NCBI RefSeq assembly: GCF_014196335.1
Contig: NZ_JACIDM010000002.1
Span: 744,001 to 808,000, forward strand
Length of the DNA: 64,000 nt
Direction of reading: 5' to 3'
Source of the DNA: Brevundimonas lenta
GTDB lineage: Bacteria; Pseudomonadota; Alphaproteobacteria; Caulobacterales; Caulobacteraceae
A model generated the notes under the pieces. It saw only the letters and a list, made by a program, of their open reading frames with translations. It was not told the DNA's origin and made no database searches. Each line of letters starts with the position of its first letter. The first letter of the stretch is position 1. Below, in pieces: positions 9,619 to 17,011 of this stretch. The position numbers and the translations under genes were made by a program.

Positions 9619-11799
9619 ATGAATCGCCGCGACCTTCTCGCCACTTCCGCCGCCGCGCTGGCGGCCACCGCCCTGCCCGCCGCAGCCCATGCCCGTCCCA
9701 CCGGAGTCTCGATGCCCCCCGTCCCGCCCGTCGCGAAGAAAATCCCCGTCACCATCGAGCAACTGGGCCGCACGCGGACCGACGACTATCAGTGGATGAA
9801 GGACGACAACTGGCAGGCCGTGCTGCGCGATCCGACCCTGATCAAGGCGGACGTGAAGGAGCACCTGACGGCCGAGAACGCCTATCGCGAGGCGATGATG
9901 GCCTCGACCCTGCCGCTGCAGGCGGCGATGTTCGAGGAGATGAAGGGCCGCATCAAGGAGGACGACAGCTCCGTCCCCGCCGCCGACGGTCCGTGGGAGT
10001 ACTACACCGAGTTCAAGACCGGCGATCAGCACGCCCGCTACATGCGCCGTCCCCGTGGCCAGGCGGACGGGACTGTTCAACAGTTGCTCGACGCCAACGA
10101 ACTGGCGCACGGCAAGGCGTTCTCGGACGTCGGCTCGACCGCCTACAGCCCCGACCACAAGCTGTTCGCCTACAGCGAGGACGCGCAGGGGTCCGAGGTC
10201 TTCCGCATCGACGTGAAGGATCTCGAGACCGGCCAGGTGCTGCCGGACTCGATCCAGTCGGCCAGCGACAATTTCGCCTTCTCGGCCGACAGCCAGTGGA
10301 TCTACTGGACCAACCGCGACGACAACGGCCGTCCGGACAAGATCTTCCGCCGCGCCGCACGCGGCGGCGCCACGACCGTCGTCTACGAGGAAGCCGACGA
10401 CGGCATGTTCATGGGCGTCGGCCGGAGCTCGGACGACCAGTTCATCATCATCAACATCGCCAACCAGGAAACGTCGGAGACCCGCTACATCCCGTCCGGG
10501 ACGCCGGAAGCCGAGCCGGTGGTGCTTGAGCCGCGCCACGTCGGCCGCCTCTATGATTCCGACCACTGGGGCGATCGCTGGGTGATCCGCACCAACGCCG
10601 ACGACGCGGTCAATTTCCAGATCGTCGAGGCCCCGACCGGTGCGCCGGCCAAGGCCAACTGGAAGGTCCTGGTCCCGCACACGCCCGGCCGCTTCATCGA
10701 GGGCGTCGCCCTGGTGAAGGATTTCGTCGCCCGCCAGGAGCGCGCCGACGCCAACACCAAGATCGTCATCCGTGACCGCGCGGGCGCCGAGCACGAGATC
10801 GCGGTGGACGAGCCCGCCTATTCGCTGTCGCTGGGCGGGGCGTCGGAGTTCGACACCACGACCATGCGCTACGGCTACAACTCGCCGTCGACGCCGACCT
10901 CGACCTACGACTACGACCTGAAGACCCGCGAGCGCACCCTGCGGAAGGTTCAGCAGGTGCCGTCGGGCCATAACGCAGCCGACTATGTCGTCGAACGCCT
11001 GAACGCCCCGACGGCGGACGGCCAGCTGGTGCCGGTGACGGTGCTGCGCCGGAAGTCGACGCCGGTCGACGGGTCCGCCCCGCTGCTGCTGTACGGCTAC
11101 GGCAGCTACGGCATCCCGATGGCGGCCAGCTTCTCGACCAACCGCCTGTCGCTGGTCGATCGCGGCTGGATCTACGCCATCGCCCACATCCGCGGCGGCT
11201 CGGACAAGGGCTGGGACTGGTTCCTGTCCGCCCGCCGGATGACCAAGAAGAACACCTTCACCGACTTCATCGCCGCGGCCGAACACCTGATCGCGCAGAA
11301 CTATGCAACGGCCGGAAACATCGTGGCGCACGGCGGATCGGCCGGCGGCATGCTGATGGGGGCGGTCAACAACATGCGGCCCGATCTGTGGGCCGGCGTG
11401 ATGGCGGCGGTGCCGTTCGTCGACGTGATCAACACCATGAGCGACACCACCCTGCCGCTGACGCCGCCGGAGTGGCCGGAGTGGGGCAACCCGATCGAGG
11501 ACGCCGAAGCCTACGACTACATGATGAGCTACAGCCCCTACGACCAGGTGGCGCCGCGGGCCTATCCGGCGATCCTGGCGACGGGCGGTCTGTCCGACCC
11601 GCGGGTGACCTACTGGGAGCCGGAGAAGTGGGTGGCCAAGCTGCGTCCAGCCACGACCTCGGGCAAGCCGGTGCTGCTGAAGATCAACATGGAGGCCGGG
11701 CACGCCGGGTCGTCGGGCCGCTTCGACTATCTGAAGGAGGTCGCCCACGACTACGCCTTCGCGATCTGGGCGATCAACAAGGGCTGGGAGCAGGCCTGA
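9619..11799 (+). CDS. ptrB: prolyl oligopeptidase family protein (oligopeptidase B)
   Basis: This 726-residue S9 serine peptidase has a beta-propeller N-terminal part and a C-terminal alpha/beta-hydrolase domain. The catalytic Ser lies in HGGSAGGMLMG near residue 574, with Asp in LSDPRVTYWEP near 660 and His in GHAGSSGR near 695. Features such as RGGSDKGWDW and the acidic WPEWGNP stretch fit oligopeptidase B, which cuts short peptides after Arg or Lys. The N-terminus MNRRDLLATSAAALAA looks like a Tat signal, implying periplasmic export of a folded enzyme. The upstream gene is divergent; the GNAT gene follows 4 bp later, so they are likely cotranscribed. Confidence 0.92.
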   Translation: MNRRDLLATSAAALAATALPAAAHARPTGVSMPPVPPVAKKIPVTIEQLGRTRTDDYQWMKDDNWQAVLRDPTLIKADVKEHLTAENAYREAMMASTLPLQAAMFEEMKGRIKEDDSSVPAADGPWEYYTEFKTGDQHARYMRRPRGQADGTVQQLLDANELAHGKAFSDVGSTAYSPDHKLFAYSEDAQGSEVFRIDVKDLETGQVLPDSIQSASDNFAFSADSQWIYWTNRDDNGRPDKIFRRAARGGATTVVYEEADDGMFMGVGRSSDDQFIIINIANQETSETRYIPSGTPEAEPVVLEPRHVGRLYDSDHWGDRWVIRTNADDAVNFQIVEAPTGAPAKANWKVLVPHTPGRFIEGVALVKDFVARQERADANTKIVIRDRAGAEHEIAVDEPAYSLSLGGASEFDTTTMRYGYNSPSTPTSTYDYDLKTRERTLRKVQQVPSGHNAADYVVERLNAPTADGQLVPVTVLRRKSTPVDGSAPLLLYGYGSYGIPMAASFSTNRLSLVDRGWIYAIAHIRGGSDKGWDWFLSARRMTKKNTFTDFIAAAEHLIAQNYATAGNIVAHGGSAGGMLMGAVNNMRPDLWAGVMAAVPFVDVINTMSDTTLPLTPPEWPEWGNPIEDAEAYDYMMSYSPYDQVAPRAYPAILATGGLSDPRVTYWEPEKWVAKLRPATTSGKPVLLKINMEAGHAGSSGRFDYLKEVAHDYAFAIWAINKGWEQA

Positions 11800-11803
11800 T
11801 CCC

Positions 11804-12364
11804 ATGGCCGGCGTGAGCCTTCGCGACGCCGACGACCGCGACCTGCCCGCCATCGCCGCCCTGTACGGGCGCGAGGTGACGGGCGGGACGGCGACCTTCG
11901 AGCTTGAGCCGCCGTCCGTTGAGGAAATGGGCCGGCGGATGGAGGCGGTGCGCCGCCATGGGCTGCCGTGGCTGGTCGCCGAGGTCGACGGGGCCTTCGC
12001 GGGCTATGCCTACGCCTCGCCGTTCCGGCCGAGGCCGGCCTATCGCTACGGCGTCGAGGGATCGATCTATGTCGAGCCTGCGGCGCGTGGACGCGGCGTC
12101 GGACGGGCGCTGCTGGAAGCATTGATCGGTCGGGCCCGCGACATGGGGCTGCGACACGTGATCGGGGCGATCAGCGACAGCGAGACCAGCCGGGCCTCGA
12201 TCGCCCTGCACGCCTCGCTGGGCTTCGTCCAGGCGGGGGTCTACCGGCAGGTCGGGTGGAAGTTCGAGCGCTGGCTGGACGTCACCCTGATGCAGCTGGA
12301 CCTGGCGCCGGACGGCGCGCCGCCGACGGCTCCGGGGCTGGACCTCGGCGGCGGGCTGGCTTGA
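11804..12364 (+). CDS. GNAT N-acetyltransferase (phosphinothricin acetyltransferase-like)
   Basis: The 186-residue protein is a GNAT enzyme of the PAT/Bar-like group. The acetyl-CoA site is visible as VEPAARGRGVGRALLEAL, with the typical FELEPPSVEEM and SIALHASLGFVQAG segments and the VGWKFERWLDV block. Such proteins acetylate methionine sulfone, phosphinothricin or related amino acids; the true substrate here is unknown. It starts 4 bp after the oligopeptidase stop. Confidence 0.9.
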   Translation: MAGVSLRDADDRDLPAIAALYGREVTGGTATFELEPPSVEEMGRRMEAVRRHGLPWLVAEVDGAFAGYAYASPFRPRPAYRYGVEGSIYVEPAARGRGVGRALLEALIGRARDMGLRHVIGAISDSETSRASIALHASLGFVQAGVYRQVGWKFERWLDVTLMQLDLAPDGAPPTAPGLDLGGGLA

Positions 12365-12395
12365 CCCCGGCGGCGGAAGCGCCCAGGTCAGGCGC

Positions 12396-12728
12396 ATGAC
12401 GGCCCTGCGGACCTTCATTCTGTTGCTCGGCGCCCTGGCGGTGCTGATCCTCGGCGCGCTGGCGACGCCGGGGAGCGCCGAAGCGTCCGCGCCGCCCTGT
12501 CACGAGATGAGCCACGGCCAGCCTGCGGATGAGGCCCCGTCGTCGCCCGACAAGCCGGTGAAGCCGATGGGCTGCTGCGTCGCCTGCGTGGCGACGGTCG
12601 CGCCCGAACCGCCGATGCGCGCGGCCCTCGCCCTGCCGGCGCCGCCCCGCTCGGCCGCCCTGCCGCCGATGCCGGTCGGCCAGACCCTGTCGCCCGAACC
12701 GGGCCCTCCCCGCCTCCTGATCGCCTGA
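12396..12728 (+). CDS. small exported Cys/His/Met protein, probably metal-related
   Basis: The 110-residue protein has a signal peptide of about 30 residues (hydrophobic run LLLGALAVLILGALA). The mature start carries CHEMSHG and, after a Pro-rich spacer, MGCCVACVA, which could bind copper or a similar metal. The C-terminal third is Pro/Ala-rich and low in complexity. It lies 44 bp upstream of a His-rich barrel gene and probably shares its transcript. It resembles small DUF2946-like proteins found in copper loci, but a firm family call is not possible by eye. Confidence 0.65.
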   Translation: MTALRTFILLLGALAVLILGALATPGSAEASAPPCHEMSHGQPADEAPSSPDKPVKPMGCCVACVATVAPEPPMRAALALPAPPRSAALPPMPVGQTLSPEPGPPRLLIA

Positions 12729-12772
12729 CCTGCCGTTCGCGCGGCGCTGTCCGCGCGCGTTCAAGCGTATCC

Positions 12773-14206
12773 ATGGAGGCCTCATTGGCTCACCACACCC
12801 TCGCGCCCATGCTCGGCGCATCCCTGCTCGCCCTCGCCCTTCCGGCCGCGGCGCAGGACCATCAGCACCACTCCGCTCCGCCCGCGCAGCCTGTCCAACC
12901 GGCGCCCGCGCACCCGCCCGCTCCGGCGCACCAGCATGACGCGCCGCCCGTCGCGGCGGCCGATCCGCACGCCGGCCACGACATGTCCGGTCACGACAGG
13001 TCGGCCGAGGACCATCAGGCGCACGGCGAAGGCCACGCCATGACGAGCGCGCTGGGGCCATGGCCGATGTCGCGCGACGCTTCGGGCACAAGCTGGCAGC
13101 CCGATCTGTCGGAGCACGGCGGCGTCCACTGGGGTTCAGGCGACTGGACCTTCATGGGCCACGCCCTGCTGAACCTCACCTACGACTGGCAGAACGGTCC
13201 GCGCGGCGACGACATGACCTTCGTCAGCGGCATGATCATGGGCGCGGCGCGGCGCGACTTCGCCGACGGCTCGGTCCTGAACCTGCGGGCCATGCTCAGC
13301 CCCGATCCCTTCATGGGCAAGGACGGCTATCCGCTGCTGCTGGCGGCGGGCGAGACCGCGGACGGTGTCACTCCGCTGGTCGACCGGCAGCATCCGCACG
13401 AACTGGTGATGGAGTTGTCGGCGTCCTACAGCCGCCGTCTGTCCGACAAGGACTCGGTGTTCGCCTACATCGGCTATCCGGGCGAGCCCGCCTTCGGCCC
13501 GCCGGCCTTCATGCACCGCATGAGCACGATGGACAGCCCGGAGGCGCCGATCACCCACCACTGGCTGGACTCGACGCACATCGTGTTCGGCGTGACCACG
13601 CTGGGCTGGGCGCACGACGCGTTCAAGCTGGAGGCCTCGGCCTTCACCGGGCGCGAGCCGGACGAGGACCGCTACGACTTCGACCAGCCGGACCTGGACA
13701 GCTGGGCGGTGCGCGGCTCGTGGAACCCATCGCCGGAGTGGTCGCTGCAGGCGTCCTACGCCGATGTCACCGGGCCGGAGCAGCTGGAGCCGGAAGAGGA
13801 CGAGACCAAGCTGTCGGCCAGCGCCATCCATACGCGCCGCGTCGGCGCCGACGGCTGGTGGTCGTCGACCCTCGCCTGGGGCCGCAAGACCAACGACCAC
13901 GACGAGTCGAAGGACGCCTGGCTGTTCGAGACGGCGGTCAGCCCGGACGACCGCTGGACCCTGTTCGCACGGGCCGAGCGGATCGAGACGGACGAGTTGG
14001 TCCCCGGCCACGGCGGAGGACACGGCGAGTTGTATACGGTCGCCAAGGCGTCCGTCGGCGCGATCCATGACTGGCGGGTGGCGCAGAACGTACGTGTGGG
14101 CGTCGGCGCGCTCTACAGCCTGAACAGCGTGCCCGGCGCGCTGGAGCCGCTGTACGGCGGCGATCCGGACGGCGGCATGGTCTTCGTGCGGCTGAAGGTG
14201 CAGTAG
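12773..14206 (+). CDS. His-rich outer-membrane beta-barrel protein, probably metal-related
   Basis: This 477-residue exported protein has a signal ending near PAAAQD. A His/Pro-rich segment follows (residues about 25-85: DHQHHS, HDMSGHD, EGHAM). The rest alternates hydrophobic and polar residues as in a barrel and ends VFVRLKVQ, with few cysteines. Conserved-looking HPHELVMELSASYSRR and HHWLDSTHIVFGV blocks are of a type seen beside copper-resistance genes. The His/Met-rich N-terminus could collect metal in the periplasm. The preceding Cys/His-rich gene supports a metal role; no metal ATPase or oxidase is present nearby, so this is inference. Confidence 0.7.
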   Translation: MEASLAHHTLAPMLGASLLALALPAAAQDHQHHSAPPAQPVQPAPAHPPAPAHQHDAPPVAAADPHAGHDMSGHDRSAEDHQAHGEGHAMTSALGPWPMSRDASGTSWQPDLSEHGGVHWGSGDWTFMGHALLNLTYDWQNGPRGDDMTFVSGMIMGAARRDFADGSVLNLRAMLSPDPFMGKDGYPLLLAAGETADGVTPLVDRQHPHELVMELSASYSRRLSDKDSVFAYIGYPGEPAFGPPAFMHRMSTMDSPEAPITHHWLDSTHIVFGVTTLGWAHDAFKLEASAFTGREPDEDRYDFDQPDLDSWAVRGSWNPSPEWSLQASYADVTGPEQLEPEEDETKLSASAIHTRRVGADGWWSSTLAWGRKTNDHDESKDAWLFETAVSPDDRWTLFARAERIETDELVPGHGGGHGELYTVAKASVGAIHDWRVAQNVRVGVGALYSLNSVPGALEPLYGGDPDGGMVFVRLKVQ

Positions 14207-14226
14207 GCGCACCCGCGGCCGGCGAC

Positions 14227-14359
14227 GCCCCCTCCACCACCCTTCGGGCGGTCCCCCTCCCCATCTGCGATGGGGAGGTGAGGCCAGGCGCTCGCCTTTC
14301 ACCTCTCCACGAAGTGGGGAGGTGGCGCGGCGCGGCTTCGCGCCGTGACGGAGGGGGGC
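14227..14359. repeat. dispersed repeat, modules B then A
   Basis: Module B lies at 14227-14282 and module A at 14302-14359, both on the same strand as in the 8.6 kb copy but in reversed order and closer together. Identity between copies is high, with a few substitutions (for example GGTTCCCC against GGTCCCCC). The repeat separates the barrel gene from the convergent response regulator. Confidence 0.85.
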
Positions 14360-14375
14360 TCCGCCAGTCGGGAAT

Positions 14376-14849
14376 TCAGTGCGGCGCGATGTCGTTGGGC
14401 GGCGTCGTCAGCCAGGGGGCCAGCCGGAAGCGACGGGGCGGCGCGCCGACGGTGCGATTGCGGATGAACTCGCGGGCGAAGCCGATGGCGGCGCGGATGG
14501 TGAGCTCGTCGAACGGCTTGGACACGGCCCCGAGGGCGCCGGCGAAACCTTCGGGAATCTGCTCCGGGTTTGCGGTCAGAAAGATCACGGCCGTGCCGTA
14601 CTCTCCGACGATGCGCTGGGCGATCTGCGGGCCGGTCATGCCGTCGAGCAGGTTCACATCTATGAGAGCGAGGTCGGGGCGTTCGCGCTCGGCGATCTCG
14701 AAGGCGCCGGCCTTGTCCATGGCGCAACCGACGACGTCGCAACCGGCTTCGCCCAGCACCAGTTCGAGCTCCATCGCAAGCAGAGCCTGGTCTTCCACGA
14801 TCATAACCCGGAGGTCCGGCAGGTCTGGCACTCCACTACCCCAACACAC
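14376..14849 (-). CDS. single-domain response regulator
   Basis: The protein (157 residues) is a CheY-like receiver with all phosphorylation residues: the acidic pair in MIVEDQALLAMELE, the phospho-Asp in DLALIDVNLLDG, Thr in IFLTANPEQ and Lys in VSKPFD. There is no output domain, only a short basic tail. This subtype usually pairs with HWE or HisKA_2 kinases. A kinase-like gene starts 116 bp away on the other strand. The start is a GTG at 14849 or a GTG at 14831. Confidence 0.88.
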   Translation of the reverse strand: MCWGSGVPDLPDLRVMIVEDQALLAMELELVLGEAGCDVVGCAMDKAGAFEIAERERPDLALIDVNLLDGMTGPQIAQRIVGEYGTAVIFLTANPEQIPEGFAGALGAVSKPFDELTIRAAIGFAREFIRNRTVGAPPRRFRLAPWLTTPPNDIAPH

Positions 14850-14965
14850 GCTAACCAGGGACGTTTACACTACTATGTCCGGTAGCGGACCAAGCAACGC
14901 TCCCGTGGCTATTTGGTTCGCTATGGAGTAGGATTTTTAAGGGCTTTTTTGTCGTTGGGGGAACG

Positions 14966-15568
14966 ATGGGCGCGGCTACGGACGACCACGTCGTGGAACT
15001 TCAGCGACGTCTGCTGGGCGGCTATCAGCTGCTGCAGACGCTGGTGGGGATTCGCCTGCGCAACGTCCGGGATCCGGAAAGCGTCCGCCACCTGACCTGG
15101 CTGAGCGACGTCACCGCCGCCATGGAGCTGATCAGCCGGCGGATGACCGCCGACGGTCCGGTCGATTTCGTGGCCTATCTGGAAGAGGTGGCGGCGTTCT
15201 GGACCCGCGCCTGCGAGGGCCGGCCGGTGCGGCTGGATATCCGGGGACAAACCGCCCGCCTGCCCGACACCCATCTGCTGCCGCTGGCCATCATCACCCA
15301 CGAGCTGATCTCCAACGCCTGCCGTCACGGCTTTCCGGGCGACCGGCGCGGCTCGATCGCCGTCGCCTTCTCGCGCGCCACCGACGGCCTCAGCCTGGTG
15401 GTCCGGGACTCGGGAATCGGCTCCGAGTCGCTGGAGCCTGGCGAAGGCCTGGCCCTGGTCCGCGGCCTGGTCGAACACCTGGGCGGCACGATGAGCATCG
15501 AGACGGCGCCGGAAGCCGGCGTAGGCGTCCGCCTGCGCCTTCCGCTGGACGGCGCACAGACGCACTGA
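14966..15568 (+). CDS. HisKA_2/HWE-type histidine kinase-like protein lacking a clear phospho-His
   Basis: This 200-residue cytoplasmic protein has the C-terminal ATPase domain of HisKA_2-type kinases: the N box ITHELISNACRHGF, the G1 box VVRDSGIGSES and the G2-like GEGLALVRGLVEHLGG. Its N-terminal helices align in style with the dimerisation domain, but where the family has HRVKNNLQ this protein reads RRLLGGYQ. The only nearby histidines are His8 and His42. It has no sensor domain. It is divergent from a single-domain response regulator. It could be a degenerate kinase, a phosphotransferase or a sequestering partner. Confidence 0.78.
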   Translation: MGAATDDHVVELQRRLLGGYQLLQTLVGIRLRNVRDPESVRHLTWLSDVTAAMELISRRMTADGPVDFVAYLEEVAAFWTRACEGRPVRLDIRGQTARLPDTHLLPLAIITHELISNACRHGFPGDRRGSIAVAFSRATDGLSLVVRDSGIGSESLEPGEGLALVRGLVEHLGGTMSIETAPEAGVGVRLRLPLDGAQTH

Positions 15569-15677
15569 CGATCGTCCGACGACGACCAGGGGCATTCTAT
15601 CTGTGGGAAGCGGCGAGACCGTCAGCGGAAACGCGCGCCGCGGTTGCGGGCGGTTCGGGCGGGTCTGTTCGGGGAAA

Positions 15678-15727
15678 GGCGGATGGCTGGGGAACTAGGA
15701 CTCGAACCTAGAATGACGGTACCAAAA
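15678..15727 (-). repeat. att-like direct repeat: displaced 3' part of tRNA-Gln
   Basis: These 50 bp are identical to 16639-16688, which covers the anticodon-loop to CCA end of the intact tRNA-Gln plus 6 bp beyond it. The match stops inside the anticodon loop (CCAAAA then G instead of A). This is the expected remnant when an element integrates into a tRNA gene and restores it with its own attP. Confidence 0.93.
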
Positions 15728-15873
15728 GCGCGTCGTCTTTCGGCGTTATCAGAGACTTGGGTGTAAAAACGAGCCAAATTCGATCCAGAAAGATCAATAA
15801 CTTGGCGGCCAATTGGAAAACTAGCCCCGTCCTCCTGAGCACGCTCCGTCGGCTATCGGCACCCTGGCTGGTT

Positions 15874-15895
15874 TCCGCTTTCGACCCAAAGCGGA
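15874..15895. repeat. short palindrome of a dispersed alphaproteobacterial repeat
   Basis: An 8 bp stem (TCCGCTTT/AAAGCGGA) encloses CGACCC. On the minus strand this segment encodes the string NVRFGSKAE, recognisable from spurious ORFs in many alphaproteobacterial genomes. Partial relatives occur at 16488-16545 (GTCCGCTT twice). It lies within the mini-island upstream of the NTPase gene. Confidence 0.6.
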
Positions 15896-15944
15896 CGTTC
15901 AGTCCACCACACACTCTCAACAAAGACCTGAAGAGGACGTAGGA

Positions 15945-16487
15945 TTGCAAGAACAAGAACGCTTCTTCGTGGTGACGGGCGGTCCCGGCTCCGGAAAGAC
16001 CACGCTGATCGACGCCCTCTCCGCCAAGGGGTTACGAGCGATGCCGGAAGCTGGCCGAGCAGTCATCAAAGACCAGACAGCGACTGGAGGCTCTGCCCTA
16101 CCGTGGGGCGACCAAGCCGCCTTCGCTGAGGCGATGTTGAGTCGCGACCTGCAATCTTTTCAGGATGCGAGCGATGCCGAAGGAACTGTCCTGTTTGATC
16201 GCGGCCTGCCCGATCTGGTTGGGTATCTCACTCTGTGCGGCCTTCCGGTTCCGGCGCATTTCCTGAAGGCGGTGCGTAGCTTCCGCTACAACCGAACGGT
16301 CTTCATCGCGCCGCCGTGGCCGGAGATTTTCCGACAGGATGAGGAGCGTAAACAGTCGGTCGAAGAGGCGCGCCAGACCTTCGATGCGATGGTCAGAGCC
16401 TACACTGTGTTCGGCTATGAACTGATCCACCTTCCGTTGGCTCCGGTGCCAGATCGGGCTTCCTTCGTTCTGGAGCGGATCAGCTAG
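15945..16487 (+). CDS. AAA-type P-loop NTPase (AAA_28-like), cargo of the mini-island
   Basis: The 180-residue protein has a Walker A motif, VTGGPGSGKTTLID, near residue 10 and a likely Walker B/DRG motif, TVLFDRGLPDLVG, near residue 86. The later APPWPEIFRQDEERKQS segment, with its arginines, is typical of the AAA_28 group of small stand-alone NTPases or kinases. The start is a TTG at 15945 (TTG CAA GAA). It has no partner gene. It lies between att-like repeats, so it was probably gained by transfer. The substrate is unknown. Confidence 0.82.
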   Translation: MQEQERFFVVTGGPGSGKTTLIDALSAKGLRAMPEAGRAVIKDQTATGGSALPWGDQAAFAEAMLSRDLQSFQDASDAEGTVLFDRGLPDLVGYLTLCGLPVPAHFLKAVRSFRYNRTVFIAPPWPEIFRQDEERKQSVEEARQTFDAMVRAYTVFGYELIHLPLAPVPDRASFVLERIS

Positions 16488-16638
16488 GTCCGCTTCCCAC
16501 CCTTAGACGACGTTCGGAATGTCCGCTTGCGGCAGCGGCGGAAGAACCGAGTTCACGCTGAGGGTTGGGGGGCGTCACGGCTGCAAATGTAAAACCGTGT
16601 TGGAAAACACCGGCGGATTTCGACCGCGTTTTCAAGGC

Positions 16639-16688
16639 GGCGGATGGCTGGGGAACTAGGACTCGAACCTAGAATGACGGTACCAAAA
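16639..16688 (-). repeat. att-like direct repeat within intact tRNA-Gln
   Basis: This is the second copy of the 50 bp repeat at 15678-15727. It spans the CCA end, acceptor 3' strand, T arm and anticodon 3' half of the functional tRNA-Gln gene, together with 6 bp past the gene end. Confidence 0.93.
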
Positions 16689-16718
16689 ACCGGAGTGTTA
16701 CCATTACACCATTCCCCA
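16645..16718 (-). tRNA. tRNA-Gln (TTG)
   Basis: On the minus strand the sequence runs TGGGGAA ... TTCCCCA G CCA with a TAGG/CCTA T stem around TTCGAGT. The anticodon loop TTTTGGT gives anticodon TTG, reading CAA. The CCA end is encoded. The gene serves as the insertion site of the mini-island to its left. Confidence 0.95.
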
Positions 16719-16872
16719 GCAGGTCCGGCGCGCCCCGCCCTGCGGCGAGGAGGCGGTCGATTACGACAAGGCGGCGCGGGACGCAATACCCCCCGTTCGA
16801 GACTATTTTCGCAAACGCGTTTTCCGCGCTTGCGGCCCCCAAACCCCCTCGCTATAAGCCCGCTCCTCAAGT

Positions 16873-16949
16873 CGGAGTGTGGCTCAGTCTGGTAGAGCAC
16901 TGCGTTCGGGACGCAGGGGTCGCAGGTTCGAATCCTGCCACTCCGACCA
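16873..16949 (+). tRNA. tRNA-Pro (CGG)
   Basis: The sequence forms a full cloverleaf: CGGAGTG/CACTCCG acceptor stem, D arm with CTCAGTCTGGTAGAG, anticodon stem TGCGT/ACGCA around TTCGGGA (anticodon CGG), and T arm GCAGG-TTCGAAT-CCTGC. CCA is encoded. A hairpin terminator follows about 35 bp later. Confidence 0.97.
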
Positions 16950-16983
16950 TCTATTTCAGGGCGCAAACCAGAGCGCCTCGAAG

Positions 16984-17005
16984 GGCGCCCTCCGGGGCGC
17001 CTTTT
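16984..17005 (+). terminator. rho-independent terminator after tRNA-Pro
   Basis: A GGCGCCC/GGGCGCC stem with a TCCG loop is followed by TTTT. It ends tRNA-Pro transcription and lies just past the stop of the convergent ilvC gene. Confidence 0.8.
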
Positions 17006-17011
17006 GCGTTT

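Larger units (their letters stand above)
15678..16688. mobile_element. tRNA-Gln-associated mini-island, about 0.96 kb, no integrase
   Basis: Two identical 50 bp direct repeats, one inside the intact tRNA-Gln gene, bracket 961 bp per repeat unit. The only intact gene inside is a P-loop NTPase. Inner sequence is visibly richer in A and T than flanking chromosome (for example 15750-15830). No integrase or excisionase is present, so it is either a deletion remnant of a larger island or an element moved in trans. From 15569 to 15944 there is no gene apart from the repeat and a small palindrome. Confidence 0.8.

Noticed and set aside
9448..11853. 801-residue minus-strand frame opposite ptrB
   Set aside because: No motif is visible and the plus strand encodes a complete S9 peptidase; long antisense frames are common at this GC.
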